A stretch of 64,000 nucleotides of DNA from Agapetus fuscipes (GCA_951799405.1 OX637337.1:3348001-3412000), one strand, 5' to 3'; shown: positions 18,658 through 28,480, counted from the first letter of the stretch. A program made the numbers and translations. Notes: generated by a model from the letters alone, not told the origin.

Positions 18658-19158
18658 TCCGGTCGATAGTTCAGTTGGTAGAGTGTTTGCATTCCATGCC
18701 GAGGGCTCGGGTTCAAAGAATCCCACCGAGGGTGTCAGAAATGATTTCCCGTTTCGGTGTCAATTTAAAACCCAAAATAAAATACCGGCAGGGCTTACTT
18801 AGCCTTCACAACATATGAGTACCACCCCCCTCGGGAGCTGGGAAGCCCCCACTTCACCTGAAGGGTTTGACGTAAGGCCAGTCCCCTTACATGTAAAAAA
18901 CAATAGGTTTCCTTCAGTTCGTACAAAAATAAACTTATTTTTCAAATTAATTATTGTAAAATAATGACACAGTGTTAGTTTCACAGATCACGTTAGTTCA
19001 CTCTTTTATTTTTAATTTTCTTTTTTTACTGCTCAAATATTTTCGCCAGGAAATCTTAAAAGGTATCTCAATAGACAATAGGGAACCTATCGCCACATGC
19101 GACCCCTTAGGGGGAGAACGTGGCAAGAAGTTACACTATATGTGTAGCTCAGTCACGT
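18658..19158 (+). mobile_element. SINE-G copy split by a ~170-bp insertion
   Basis: Head and body lie at 18658-18910 (CCGGTCGATAGTTCAGTTGG onward) and the 3' end at 19082-19158 (CCACATGCGACCCC to TATATGTGTAGC). The intervening DNA is bordered by ACAATAGG on both sides, an 8-bp direct repeat that could be a target duplication, though no inverted repeats are evident. Confidence 0.75.
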
Positions 19159-19663
19159 TTTTTTATCCGAGTCGATTAGATTTTTTTTTTCAAAAAACTA
19201 TTTTGATATTCCCCAGTTGGTGCGCGTTGGGCGTGCGCGTGAGATCGGGCAGCTGTCATTTCGAGAAAAAGTGAACAATACTCTTCAGAGTGAAAAAATC
19301 AAATCTCCCAAAGGAGTGCAGTTTCTGCCGCCTTTCCCTGACCACGCCCCCGCCAGGTATCCCGCCCTCTGATTGGACGATATGGTCAACGTGTCCCCGA
19401 TGTGCTGCCGCTGATAACGAATTATTAATGTGGGTTCGAATCCAGTCTACCTCAGTTTGAGAAGTAAACTATCTACGGAGGACGAAGCATTCGTATCTCA
19501 AGTCAAGACAATTTCTGCAGCACAATAGTATGTATAAAACTTTGTTACAGCACCTTTTTAATGATCAATTATTTAAACAATTAATGATCGCTTTATAAGA
19601 CAGATGCTTGAATTCGAGTATGACAGTTATTAGACACTTTATAATCTAGAATTTATTCCTGAT
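19159..19663. other. No recognisable feature
   Basis: Includes a more GC-balanced stretch at 19210-19440 with CGCGTTGGGCGTGCGCG. No frame or repeat identified. Confidence 0.35.
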
Positions 19664-19910
19664 CAAAGTTGCAAAGATATATTAACATTGACACATCATA
19701 TTAAATGCACGCCCACAAACAGACACGAGTTAGTTCGCATTTACAACTGCTGCTTGTGTATTTGCAAATTGAAATCCAAACTTCAAATAAACATAAACTC
19801 TGCAACTTTTACCGACCTTCCCTGAAACAGGGATGACATTAGCAAAGCAAACCATTTTTTACAGTATGGGCGGTCATGCTCATGCCAACCTATAACTATA
19901 AGTCAAGGAA
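19664..19910 (-). mobile_element. RepA copy, diverged
   Basis: Minus strand; all segments are present including the 5' terminus (AAGTCAAGGAA on plus), with a small CTATAA duplication near it. Confidence 0.75.
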
Positions 19911-20079
19911 TATCATACAGTAAAATTATTATTCATGCATAATTAGATAATCAAACCCTTTGTTTTATTATCCTTTATGATTAAAACTCCGTGTTTTCTA
20001 ATTTCATCTATAAATTTTCTTTCCCACTGCCACCTTCCAATCTAATCTGGGTGACATTGGCAAAAGTAACTAGTAACTA

Positions 20080-20334
20080 TTTCTTCTGTCCTGCTGATTG
20101 ACACAATTAATAATATAACAGTCACTTTAATATATTTACTTTTATTCCTTTCACAATGTATACACAATAAACCACAGCACAATAATATTAATTATTCTTA
20201 ACTACACAGGCTTGCGGCTATCCCGCCTGGCAAGCTTCTCCTCCCTTTCTACCTTCTTTTGTTTTCCTTTTCATTCAAATTCAAATCTCATGTTCCATTT
20301 TACCTAACAAACAAATCCATCTCGTTACAATACA
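20080..20334 (-). repeat. 3' LTR of the gypsy element
   Basis: Reads TGTATTGTAACGAG (from 20334) to ACAGAAGAAA (at 20080) on the minus strand. It matches 25521-25775 at every position I compared. The final bases expected from the 5' LTR (through CCCTCACA) are missing here. Confidence 0.9.
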
Positions 20335-20347
20335 CCTCCTTCCTCTC
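20335..20347 (-). promoter_or_regulatory. Polypurine tract
   Basis: GAGAGGAAGGAGG on minus immediately before the 3' LTR start, the expected plus-strand primer position. Confidence 0.8.
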
Positions 20348-20949
20348 AATTATTACAATGAGTAAATAATGTATCATAATGCTCAGCCGGCGCCACATAT
20401 TTTGTTTTATTTTAAGGATAAATTTCAAAAATATGAAAATAAAAAAAAAACCTGTTTCTGATACATTATTCAGTCATTAATACCTTTTTTAACAATACCA
20501 ATTATTTTCATACTAAAATTAATATAATTTTTTTTTTAACACAAATTTCATATTCAATATTATAAACAAATATTTGTTTTTTTTTTTTTAATACTTAATT
20601 CAACAATTCAAAATAATCAAATAACAATACATAATAAACATTCACCAGTTAATTAATCAATTCATTAAAATAACTTTTTTTTTTTAAACATGTATCACAT
20701 CTTTCCCAATATTTAAATTTATTTCAAATTTATTTTTGATTAATAAATTTATCAGTCCATCAATTTTTTTTTTTTAAAAACTTTACCTTCATATGTAATA
20801 CTTTGTTTAATTTATGTTTCATACCTTCATTCATGCAATATTTCATAATTCATTCTTTCACTGATCACTTTTATATCAACTTTCACCGTATCATTCATCA
20901 CCTCAAATTTTTCATACACATGAAAATATGTTTTTTTTTTTTTTTTTTG
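20348..20949 (-). other. AT-rich 3' noncoding region of the gypsy element
   Basis: About 600 bp between the pol stop and the polypurine tract, with many poly-T runs on plus. No third frame (env) is present. The length is unusual but plausible for a 3' UTR. Confidence 0.6.
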
Positions 20950-23900
20950 TTAATCTAATTTGATTATGTCGTTGATGTGATATTTATTTATAACATTTGT
21001 GTCTATATCTTTTAATACATAGACTATCTTGCTAACTTTCTTTTCTATTCTGGCTTTGACAAATTTTGGAGCCAACTTTGTACAGAAGTATTTCCCTGCA
21101 TTTGATTGTATGAAATTTTTACGCCATACAATATCCCCTTGATCATAGACACGATTTGATCTACCTTTATTATAATAATTTGCATTTTTATTATATGCAT
21201 CCCATAAATTTTCTGTTACAATTTTGTATAATGTGTTTAATTCCTTCATTTTATCTTTATGCATATCTCTATATTTATCTAAATCTTCCTTTGATTCTAT
21301 TTCATCATTTACTATTTCACCATGAATTTCACCATTTAGTACAATCTCCCTACCTCTTGCTAATACATTAGGTGTGTATCCTGTTGCTAAATTGACTGTA
21401 TTATTTATTATGCTTTGTACTGAATCTAAAAAAGTATCCCATTTTCTTTGTTCATTTTCAACAAAAATAGCTAATGTGTATCCTATTGTTCTATTATATG
21501 TCTCTACATTATTGCACATGGGAGTATATAAAGTTGTATAAAATATTTTCTGTACTCCATATGAGTACATAAAATCTTTAAATGCATTTGACTTTAAATT
21601 CTTTCCATTATCTGTTATTATCGTTTGCGGTACTCCTTCTGTTAAAAATATTTTATTTTCTATTAATTTTACTATTTCTTCTGTAGTTGCTCTTCTTAAA
21701 GGAAATAACCAACAATATTTGGTAAAAACATCTATTATTGATAATATATGTATATAACCTGTACTTGATTTTGGTAATGGTCCTATCAAATCAATACTCA
21801 GCATTTTTAACGGTCTATCCACTCTTTTTCTATTTTCCATTTTTCCTGCTGGAGGTAAATTATTCGGCTTATACATTTTACATTTTTGACATTTATTTAT
21901 AAAACTTTTTATATCTGCATACATATTTTTCCAATAGTAACATCTTGATATGTATTTATAAGTTTTAAAAATACCTACATGTCCATTATCATGATGATTC
22001 TTTATTATAGTTAATCTATTGTCTATAATAGGTATCTCTTTCCAATTATATTCCTCTGTGAAAGGATTATCATCATTTATTAGTTTAAATAATTTATTAT
22101 CTACCATTTTGAATTTTTTGTATTTGTGTGGTGTTTTTGTACATCCTTCTGCGATATTATTATACCAAGGATCTGCAATATTTGAATTTATTACTTCCAT
22201 TTCTTTAGTACCAGGAATCCTAGATAATACATCTGGCACTGTATGTTCTTTCCCTTTTCTATGCTCAATCTCAAATTCATACTGTGAAAGTCTCATGGCC
22301 CATCTTGCTAATCTACCTGTTGGATTTGATATTTTATTCAAGAATTTTAATGCCATATGATCAGTTATTACCTTGAATTTCATCCCATCTAGATAAGATC
22401 GAAAATGTTCAATTGACTCTACAATGGCAAGAAGCTCACGTTCTGATGTCGAATAGTTTTGTTCTCTAACTGTCAAACTTCTTGAAAAATATGCTATTGG
22501 CTTTTCGGACCCATTGATATTTTGGTTTAATACTGAAGCTACTTGATTTTTACTGGCATCAGTGTGTAAAAAAAAATCTTTTGTAAAATCCGGACATATT
22601 AATACAGGGGCTGTGCTTAAGGCTAATTTTAAATTATTAAATGCATCCTCAGATTCTTTTGACCAATTAAAATTGTTCTGACCTTTTTTACCTCTCAATA
22701 ATTTATTTAGTGGATATGATATCTCACTGCAGTTTCGTATAACTTTTCTATAAAATCCTACCAAACCTAAAAACATTCGTAGTTGTTTTACATTTTTCGG
22801 TGAAGGATATTCCTCTATAATCTTGACTTTATTTGAATCTGGCCTTAATCCATTTTCATCAATAATGTATCCCAAATATTTTAAACTATCTTTGCAAAAT
22901 TCACATTTTGAAAATTTTACCGTTAACCCTGCTTCTTGTAATATATTTTTAACTTGTTTTAATAAATTTAAATGTGAATTGAAATCTTCGTTAATAATAA
23001 TTAAGTCATCGATATAACAAAATATGTTAGTATCAAATTTAGGTCCAAATAATTTGTCTAATAAACGCTGTGTTTCAGAACTTGAATTTTTTAAACCGAA
23101 CGGCATTTTTGTGAATTGAAACAACCCTCTATTTGGTACGACGAAGGCAGTTTTTTCTTTGGACGATTCTTCTAGTGGAATTTGCCAAAACGCCTTGCTT
23201 AAATCTATTGAAGAGATATATTTGGCATTTCGTAAATTTGCTAAAACTTGATTTAAATTTGGAATGGGATAGTTATCTCGTTTTGTTACTTCATTGAGTC
23301 TTCTAGAGTCCAAACAAAATCTAGGCGTTCCATCCTTTTTAATTACAATCACAACAGGACTGGACCACGAAGATTTGGATTGTTCAACTATACCTTCTTT
23401 TAACATTTTATCTAACTCTGTGTTAACCTGTCTCTGTCTTGCTGGACTGAGTGGATAATACTTTTGTTTTATTGGAGGACCTTCTGTCTGAATTCTGTGT
23501 TCAATGAGGTTTGTGCATCCTAAGCCTATTTTTTCATAAGAGATGTCCTTGAAATCATTTTCTATTGTTTTTAATTGCTGTAATTGGTTATCTGTTAATT
23601 TAGTTCTATTTGTAATTTTACCTAATTCACTAATATTTTTGCTATTTGAATATGTAATTTTACTTATTAAACTCGGTTCTAATTCAAATTTTATCCAAAA
23701 ATCTATTCCAAAAATTAAGTCTTGTTGTAAACCTTGTAAAACATAAAAATCTACATGTTTTATTTGATTGTCACATTTTACCTCTAAATTTATTTTACCA
23801 AGTATTTTTATATTTTTACCATTTGCTAACGAGATATTATCATGGGTTTTTATAATTTTGTAATTTCTTTGTAAAAAATAATCAAATGTTTTTTCATTGA

Positions 23901-24060
23901 TTGCAGAAATAGATGCACCTGAATCTAGTAAACCTGTAAAATTTTTGTTCTCAATATTTACTGTTAAAAATGGTCTTTTATCAAATTGTTTAGCAAAAAT
24001 GAGTGGTGCAATTTGATAATTTTTATTAAAAATTTGAATGAAATTAAGCCAGCTCTTCAT
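20950..24060 (-). CDS. pol: Pol polyprotein of the gypsy element: PR-RT-RNase H-IN
   Basis: This polyprotein copies element RNA into DNA and integrates it. Counting from the annotated Met, the aspartic protease motif LLDSGAS is at about 44-50. The RT palm has SSIDLSKAFW near 283 and the catalytic YIDD at about 349-352. RNase H has HTDAS near 499 and ITDH near 565. The integrase zinc finger has HH..NGH near 689-694 and CQKC near 724-727. The integrase core has D757, D817 and E853, with exactly 35 residues between the last two (D,D-35-E). About 1036 residues without stops, full family length. The Met is not the natural start: the frame is open upstream and is entered by -1 frameshift from gag. 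Neighbouring identical LTRs and all catalytic residues intact suggest it is functional. I see no chromodomain or env. Confidence 0.95.
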   Translation of the reverse strand: MKSWLNFIQIFNKNYQIAPLIFAKQFDKRPFLTVNIENKNFTGLLDSGASISAINEKTFDYFLQRNYKIIKTHDNISLANGKNIKILGKINLEVKCDNQIKHVDFYVLQGLQQDLIFGIDFWIKFELEPSLISKITYSNSKNISELGKITNRTKLTDNQLQQLKTIENDFKDISYEKIGLGCTNLIEHRIQTEGPPIKQKYYPLSPARQRQVNTELDKMLKEGIVEQSKSSWSSPVVIVIKKDGTPRFCLDSRRLNEVTKRDNYPIPNLNQVLANLRNAKYISSIDLSKAFWQIPLEESSKEKTAFVVPNRGLFQFTKMPFGLKNSSSETQRLLDKLFGPKFDTNIFCYIDDLIIINEDFNSHLNLLKQVKNILQEAGLTVKFSKCEFCKDSLKYLGYIIDENGLRPDSNKVKIIEEYPSPKNVKQLRMFLGLVGFYRKVIRNCSEISYPLNKLLRGKKGQNNFNWSKESEDAFNNLKLALSTAPVLICPDFTKDFFLHTDASKNQVASVLNQNINGSEKPIAYFSRSLTVREQNYSTSERELLAIVESIEHFRSYLDGMKFKVITDHMALKFLNKISNPTGRLARWAMRLSQYEFEIEHRKGKEHTVPDVLSRIPGTKEMEVINSNIADPWYNNIAEGCTKTPHKYKKFKMVDNKLFKLINDDNPFTEEYNWKEIPIIDNRLTIIKNHHDNGHVGIFKTYKYISRCYYWKNMYADIKSFINKCQKCKMYKPNNLPPAGKMENRKRVDRPLKMLSIDLIGPLPKSSTGYIHILSIIDVFTKYCWLFPLRRATTEEIVKLIENKIFLTEGVPQTIITDNGKNLKSNAFKDFMYSYGVQKIFYTTLYTPMCNNVETYNRTIGYTLAIFVENEQRKWDTFLDSVQSIINNTVNLATGYTPNVLARGREIVLNGEIHGEIVNDEIESKEDLDKYRDMHKDKMKELNTLYKIVTENLWDAYNKNANYYNKGRSNRVYDQGDIVWRKNFIQSNAGKYFCTKLAPKFVKARIEKKVSKIVYVLKDIDTNVINKYHINDIIKLD

Positions 24061-24095
24061 TTCTGATTTTTGTGTTTGTACTGAAGGCCGACTAT

Positions 24096-24992
24096 CTACA
24101 AGTTTTTTGAATTACTATTGTATGTCGTATTTGTTCTGTTTTGTATATTTATATTTCTGTTCATTTTTGTTTTGTCTGTATAATCACTTTTTTTATTTTT
24201 AACAAAACAATCTTTTTGTACATGTCCTGTACGCTTACATGAGTAACAGATTACTGTGTGTTTTTTATAATTTCCATTTTTTATAAAACAATTTCTTTCC
24301 ACATGTCCTCTTTTATTACAAAAGTGTTTTATTACTACATTATTTGTGAAACTTCTACATTTATTCTGTATGTAATCTAATTTTCTATTTTTAGTCCAAC
24401 AATCTATTTCATCATGTCCTAATTTATTACAAAAATTGCATTTTTGCATTACATTTTTCTCTTTTATGTCATTCATTACATTTAAATTTTTACATTCATT
24501 AAATTTTATAAATGATTCAAACTTGCTACATATTGTAGATAATTCCTCTGTATTTTTAATTTCAGATGTTGTCAGTAAAGTTGCATATTTTTCTGACAAT
24601 CCATGAATTATTATGTCCATAAGTTCTTTATCATGCATTCTTTTATTTAATAAATTATTTTTTGATTTTACCTTTAAAATATAAACAGATGCATTATCAT
24701 GACCTTGTACCATATTTAAAATTTCTAACTTAAGATTCCTTTGAAAGTCATATTTTTCAAATTGTTGTAAGAATTTGGTTTTAAAAATTTTCCAATTAAA
24801 TTCACAGTTAATTGCTCTGTACCAAGTCAACGGAAAATCTGTTAAAAATATAGGCATACACTCTACCAAATAATCTAATTTTAATTTGTAGACTTTGGCT
24901 AATTCTTCTAATCTTATTATAAATTCATTTGGTTCACTTTCACCATTAAAAGATATTTTTAATTTGAGAGGATCAAAATTTATGGACTCCAT
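24096..24992 (-). CDS. gag: Gag polyprotein of the gypsy element
   Basis: A 298-residue structural protein that would assemble virus-like particles around the element RNA in the cytoplasm. The N-terminal ~170 residues are Lys/Leu/Asn-rich and fit a retrotransposon Gag capsid region (LTWYRAINCEFNWKIFKTKF is the family-typical W..f...F segment). The C-terminal nucleocapsid part has zinc knuckles of the C-X2-C-X4-H-X4-C type: CNFCNKLGHDEIDC at about residue 184 and CYSCKRTGHVQKDC at about 251. A middle repeat, HFCNKRGHVERNC, has lost its first Cys. The Asn-rich tail ends two codons after a slippery heptamer, so Pol is made by frameshifting. The start MESINF is the first Met of the frame, about 0.5 kb downstream of the 5' LTR. 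Confidence 0.9.
   Translation of the reverse strand: MESINFDPLKLKISFNGESEPNEFIIRLEELAKVYKLKLDYLVECMPIFLTDFPLTWYRAINCEFNWKIFKTKFLQQFEKYDFQRNLKLEILNMVQGHDNASVYILKVKSKNNLLNKRMHDKELMDIIIHGLSEKYATLLTTSEIKNTEELSTICSKFESFIKFNECKNLNVMNDIKEKNVMQKCNFCNKLGHDEIDCWTKNRKLDYIQNKCRSFTNNVVIKHFCNKRGHVERNCFIKNGNYKKHTVICYSCKRTGHVQKDCFVKNKKSDYTDKTKMNRNINIQNRTNTTYNSNSKNL
24102..24108 (-). promoter_or_regulatory. -1 ribosomal frameshift heptamer A_AAA_AAC
   Basis: On the minus strand the gag frame reads TCA AAA AAC TTG TAG. The heptamer A_AAA_AAC is in the correct register, and the pol frame is the -1 frame. Pol stays open upstream of its first Met, through and past the gag stop, so a -1 slip joins the two products. 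A downstream stimulatory structure was not tested. Confidence 0.85.
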
Positions 24993-25494
24993 TGTGTTAC
25001 TTTCTAAATCCTTTTTATTATTTATTTTTTTTAGATTTCGTCATTTGCTGTATATTTTCAATTTATGCAATTAAAAAAAAATCATTTCATGGAAAAAAAT
25101 TTTTTCATACAAATTAAATATAACACCATCTATATATATTTATCTAAACTGATTTGAAACAAACTGGTTCATATCCATTCTTCATTCTCCCGCGACGTTC
25201 GATTTTTGAATTTCCATTCTTCTGAACGTAGTGTAGGTAATTTGAATTCTCTCACCTTCAATATTTTCAAACAGCGTTTCAAATCTTGTAATTTCTTGTT
25301 GTTAATTGTATAAGTCGATGTCTTCACTAGCTTTTAAACGTGTTGATGCTTTCCATTATGCTTTCACAACCATAAATCTGTCCAATTTTAATTATTTCAT
25401 ATTGTTTTGAATGTCATTTATTGAAATCGAATGTCATTTGTTTTTGTTTGAGAAAATTTTCTTCATAGGAATTTCATTTACAGATTTTTCTTTT

Positions 25495-25507
25495 ACGTTG
25501 GGCGCCA
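25495..25507 (-). promoter_or_regulatory. Primer-binding site
   Basis: TGGCGCCCAACGT on minus, 3 nt after the 5' LTR end. The TGGCGCC start resembles Lys-type sites, but the priming tRNA is not certain. Confidence 0.65.
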
Positions 25508-25510
25508 AAA

Positions 25511-25775
25511 TGTGAGGGTTTTTCTTCTGTCCTGCTGATTGACACAATTAATAATATAACAGTCACTTTAATATATTTACTTTTATTCCTTTCACAATGT
25601 ATACACAATAAACCACAGCACAATAATATTAATTATTCTTAACTACACAGGCTTGCGGCTATCCCGCCTGGCAAGCTTCTCCTCCCTTTCTACCTTCTTT
25701 TGTTTTCCTTTTCATTCAAATTCAAATCTCATGTTCCATTTTACCTAACAAACAAATCCATCTCGTTACAATACA
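25511..25775 (-). repeat. 5' LTR of the gypsy element (265 bp)
   Basis: On minus it starts TGTATTG and, if the TG..CA rule is applied, ends CCCTCACA at 25511, directly before the primer-binding site. It carries AATAAA-like stretches but no obvious strong TATA box. Confidence 0.85.
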
Positions 25776-25887
25776 TTGACCAATTATTTCATGTATTTTT
25801 CAAAATAGTACGTAAAAATATTACAAAAACTAATACTTCGGTCAATCCAAAAACGGACTCAGCAGATTTTTACTTGAGTCAAACTTT

Positions 25888-26155
25888 GTTCCTTGACTTA
25901 TAGCCTATAGGTTGGTATGCGGCTGACAACCCATACTATAAAAAATGGTTCACTTTGACAATGTCACCCCTGTTTCAGGGAAGGACGGCAAGAGTTGCAG
26001 GGCTTATGTTCATTTGAGATCGGGTTTTTATATTGTAGGTCCACATGCGGCATGTTTTAGCGCGAAATTATACATGTCTGCTTGTGGGAATGCATTTAAT
26101 ATAAATCTTAAATGATATATATCTTTGCAGCTTAGATTAGATTAGATTAGATTAG
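25888..26155 (+). mobile_element. RepA copy, full length with (GATTA)n tail
   Basis: GTTCCTTGACTTATAG start, small CCTATAG insertion, both hairpins, tail of four GATTA units. It is among the least diverged copies and useful as a family reference. It lies about 110 bp from the gypsy 5' LTR. Confidence 0.9.
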
Positions 26156-26159
26156 AAAC

Positions 26160-26245
26160 GTTGATGGTACTTACTGCAGTTTTTACATGGCAGCCAATAA
26201 CAAAAGAAGCCCTTTCCTTAGCAACCCGGCCGTGTGACGTCACAT
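26160..26245 (+). repeat. RepE copy (CCAAT/CRE-bearing dispersed repeat), partial
   Basis: GCCAATAAC, TTAGCAACCCGGCC and GTGACGTCAC occur in the same order and spacing as in copies at 31468, 34290 and 53450. The TGACGTCA palindrome matches a cAMP-response element core. Confidence 0.6.
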
Positions 26246-26788
26246 TTGTTTTTGTCGATGGTATTTGCTCCGAGTCCATTCGTATACCGAAGCATTCTAA
26301 CGTCGAGGTGAGGAGTTATTTTATTTAATACCCACCACGTGCGAGCTCAGAAATGAGAATCGTTGTTCGGTACGAGGTTCCATAATCACGACCGTCTCTG
26401 ACGTCACAGCTCTACCCCGGCCCGCCATGTGCCTGCCTTGTATTACGGATGATTTATTGTTCTAAATGTTTCTGTTTTTTTTTTAATTTTCAAATTTAGA
26501 ATCTCGGTCCTTAAAAATGGCGTCGTGGACTTTTTTTTTTTTTTACTTATGTGAATCAAATCACACGCAGTGTTATTTAGAAACATTTGATCCATAGATG
26601 ATCAATGGATGTTGAATTTAAATTTAAATTTGGTCAACGAATGAATGATGCGATTGGTGTTTGTGATTGACAATAGTGGATCCACAGCGTAATTCACAAA
26701 AAAATCCATAGACGGTCCAAGGATCATCGATCGTCGATCAGCGATCGATTCTTGGAATTAATGTCTCTGATTGTTGAATCCACAGTTA
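26246..26788. other. No recognisable feature
   Basis: Begins moderately GC-rich (to about 26450, including a second TGACGTCAC at 26409), then AT-rich with a GATCATCGATCGTCGATCAGC cluster near 26724, rich in GATC words. No frame or known repeat. Confidence 0.35.
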
Positions 26789-27130
26789 GCCGGTCGATAG
26801 CTCAGTTGGACGAGTGCTTGCGTTCCATGCCGTGAGCTCGGGTTTGAATACCATCGAGGGTGCCAGAAATGATTTCCCGTTTCGGTGTTTATTTCAAATT
26901 CCAAAATAAAATACCGGTACGGTTCACTCAGCCTTCACAAGAAATGAGAACCAGCCCGCCCGGGAGCTGGGTAGCCCCACTTCAACTGAAAGTGGTTGGT
27001 GTGAGGCCGGCCCCCTTACCCGTAAAAATAAATAGGTCCTGAAGCGCCACATGCGACCCCTTCGGGGATAACGCAGGCCAAAAGTTACACTATATGTGTA
27101 GCTTAGTTGCGTTTGCGTAGTTGCGTATCA
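26789..27130 (+). mobile_element. SINE-G copy, essentially full length
   Basis: The head GCCGGTCGATAGCTCAGTTG at the left is followed by a decayed B box, full body and 3' tip with TATATGTGTAGCTTAGTTGC. The end is duplicated (GCGTTTGCGTAGTTGCG). Confidence 0.85.
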
Positions 27131-27186
27131 ATAAAGAGAATATGTAAAGTCTAGTAAAGTCTAGTAAAATCTAGTAAAGTCTTTCT

Positions 27187-27590
27187 CGGAAAGAAATGGC
27201 GGTTGATCTGTGATGTTTGCGGCTAGGGTTTGTTAAAGTGAAATTGGTTTTATGGTTTTTTTATGTCCATGTATATATTGTTATTTATTGATTTAAAAAA
27301 AAAAAAAAATGTAAATTGTCATGTATGTTCCTTGACTTATAGGTTGTTATGCGGCTGGCCACCCATACTGTAAAAAATGGTTCACTTTGCCAATGTCACC
27401 CCTGTTTCAGGGAAGGACGGCAAGAGTTGCAAGGCTTATGTTCATTTGAGATTGGGTTTTTATATTGTAGGTCCACATGCGGCATGTGTTAGCGCGAAAT
27501 TATACATGTCTGCTTGTGGGAATGCAATTAATTAAATCTTAAATGATATATATCTTTGCAGCTTAGATAAGATTAGATTAAATTAGTACA
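27187..27590 (+). mobile_element. RTE-like LINE 3' end: last codons, 3' UTR and RepA
   Basis: Begins GGAAAGAAATGGCGGTTGATC, the same last codons as in the LINE at 35163-35760. It continues through a similar AT-rich 3' UTR and then, without a break, into RepA at 27327 (GTTCCTTGACTTATAGG). This second example of coding end plus RepA supports RepA being the LINE's 3' terminus. It follows a short GTAAAGTCTA tandem repeat at 27145-27180. Confidence 0.8.
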
Positions 27591-28032
27591 GAAAAAGCGA
27601 GAACATATAAACAATCCACAAACTGTCCAAGAGAACTTGCTTTTCTCCCTTACAAAAATAAGTTGACAAAATAAATATTAGAGGGTTGGAATTGGAGAAA
27701 TGTCAAACGCATTCTTATGTACCGATAATGGAACATAAATTTAAAATCACTGTTCGATTTTCAAATGTCCCGCGCAGGCGCAGCGTCATGTTTTTATTGC
27801 TCTCTTGATAAACTCATTTCTCATGCTGACATTTTCAAATTGAATTCGAACACGCGATCTTATTAAAAAATATGTTGCCATGTTTAAAATTTAAGGGAAA
27901 TTATTTTTAAACAACATTAAAAAACTGGTTATCATAAAAATATGTATATTTTAGATTACTTGTCTAAAGGTGTGTGGTTCGAGTCCCAGTGTAGGAAAAA
28001 AATATATTTAAAGAATAAAAAAAAACGGATTT
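27591..28032. other. No recognisable feature
   Basis: Unique AT-rich DNA. GTGGTTCGAGTCCC near 27970 looks like an isolated B box and could be a relic of a tRNA-derived SINE. Confidence 0.35.
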
Positions 28033-28156
28033 TACTGACCGTGCAAAAGAGAAGAACGATTTTCTCTACGTTTCGTCGGAGTCATATCCGACGTCCTCAG
28101 GAGACGTGTGTCCTCTACAAGGAGGAACCTCGTTCTTCTCTTTTGCACGGTCAGTA
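28033..28156. mobile_element. Short hairpin MITE (124 bp with TA ends)
   Basis: Perfect 27-bp terminal inverted repeats begin TACTGACCGTGCAAAAGAG on one side with the exact inverse on the other. If the outer TA on each side is the target duplication, this fits a Tc1/mariner-type MITE. Inside are smaller inverted pairs (CGGAGTCATATCCG, GTCCTCAGGAGAC), so the RNA would fold into one long hairpin. Confidence 0.8.
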
Positions 28157-28255
28157 GGTACCTACAACCCATTTTTTTTTCATTCTTTAAAATGTCTAAC
28201 GACCGTAATCATAATATAAAAAATATTTAATTAAAAAATTGATGATTCAATGAAC

Positions 28256-28480
28256 GTTCCTTCATTTATAAGTTAGTATGAGACTAAATCACCGTACTGT
28301 AAAAATGGTTCACTTTACCAACGTCACCATCGTTTCAGGAAAGGGCGTCAACAATTAGGTAAAGAGCGTATTTTGATTTGAGATTTGAGTTTTTTATTTT
28401 GTAAGTTGGTACACATGCAGTCACGTAGGTACCTATATGCGCGAACATGTCCGTGTCTTGTATTGGCAACTTAGATTAGA
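28256..28480 (+). mobile_element. RepA copy, diverged
   Basis: GTTCCTTCATTTATAAG start. Small insertions occur around AACAATTAGGTAAAGAG and CACGTAGGTACC; the tail is short. Confidence 0.7.

Larger units (their letters stand above)
20080..25775 (-). mobile_element. Ty3/gypsy-type LTR retrotransposon, nearly intact (~5.7 kb)
   Basis: Two LTRs whose 255 shared bases appear identical enclose gag and pol on the minus strand. Order is 5' LTR (right), primer-binding site, gag, frameshift site, pol (PR-RT-RH-IN), AT-rich 3' noncoding region, polypurine tract, 3' LTR (left). PR before RT and integrase last is the Ty3/gypsy order. There is no env frame. Open ORFs plus identical LTRs indicate a very recent insertion. 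Odd points: no flanking target duplication was found, and the left LTR lacks the outermost ~10 bp present at the inner edge of the right LTR. Confidence 0.93.

Noticed and set aside
20079..20084. Target-site duplication of the gypsy element
   Set aside because: I tried 4-6 bp windows at both edges and found no match, so I report none.
26789..27130. Riboswitch or bacterial terminator-like hairpins
   Set aside because: GC hairpins here are parts of SINE-G; the sequence context is eukaryotic.
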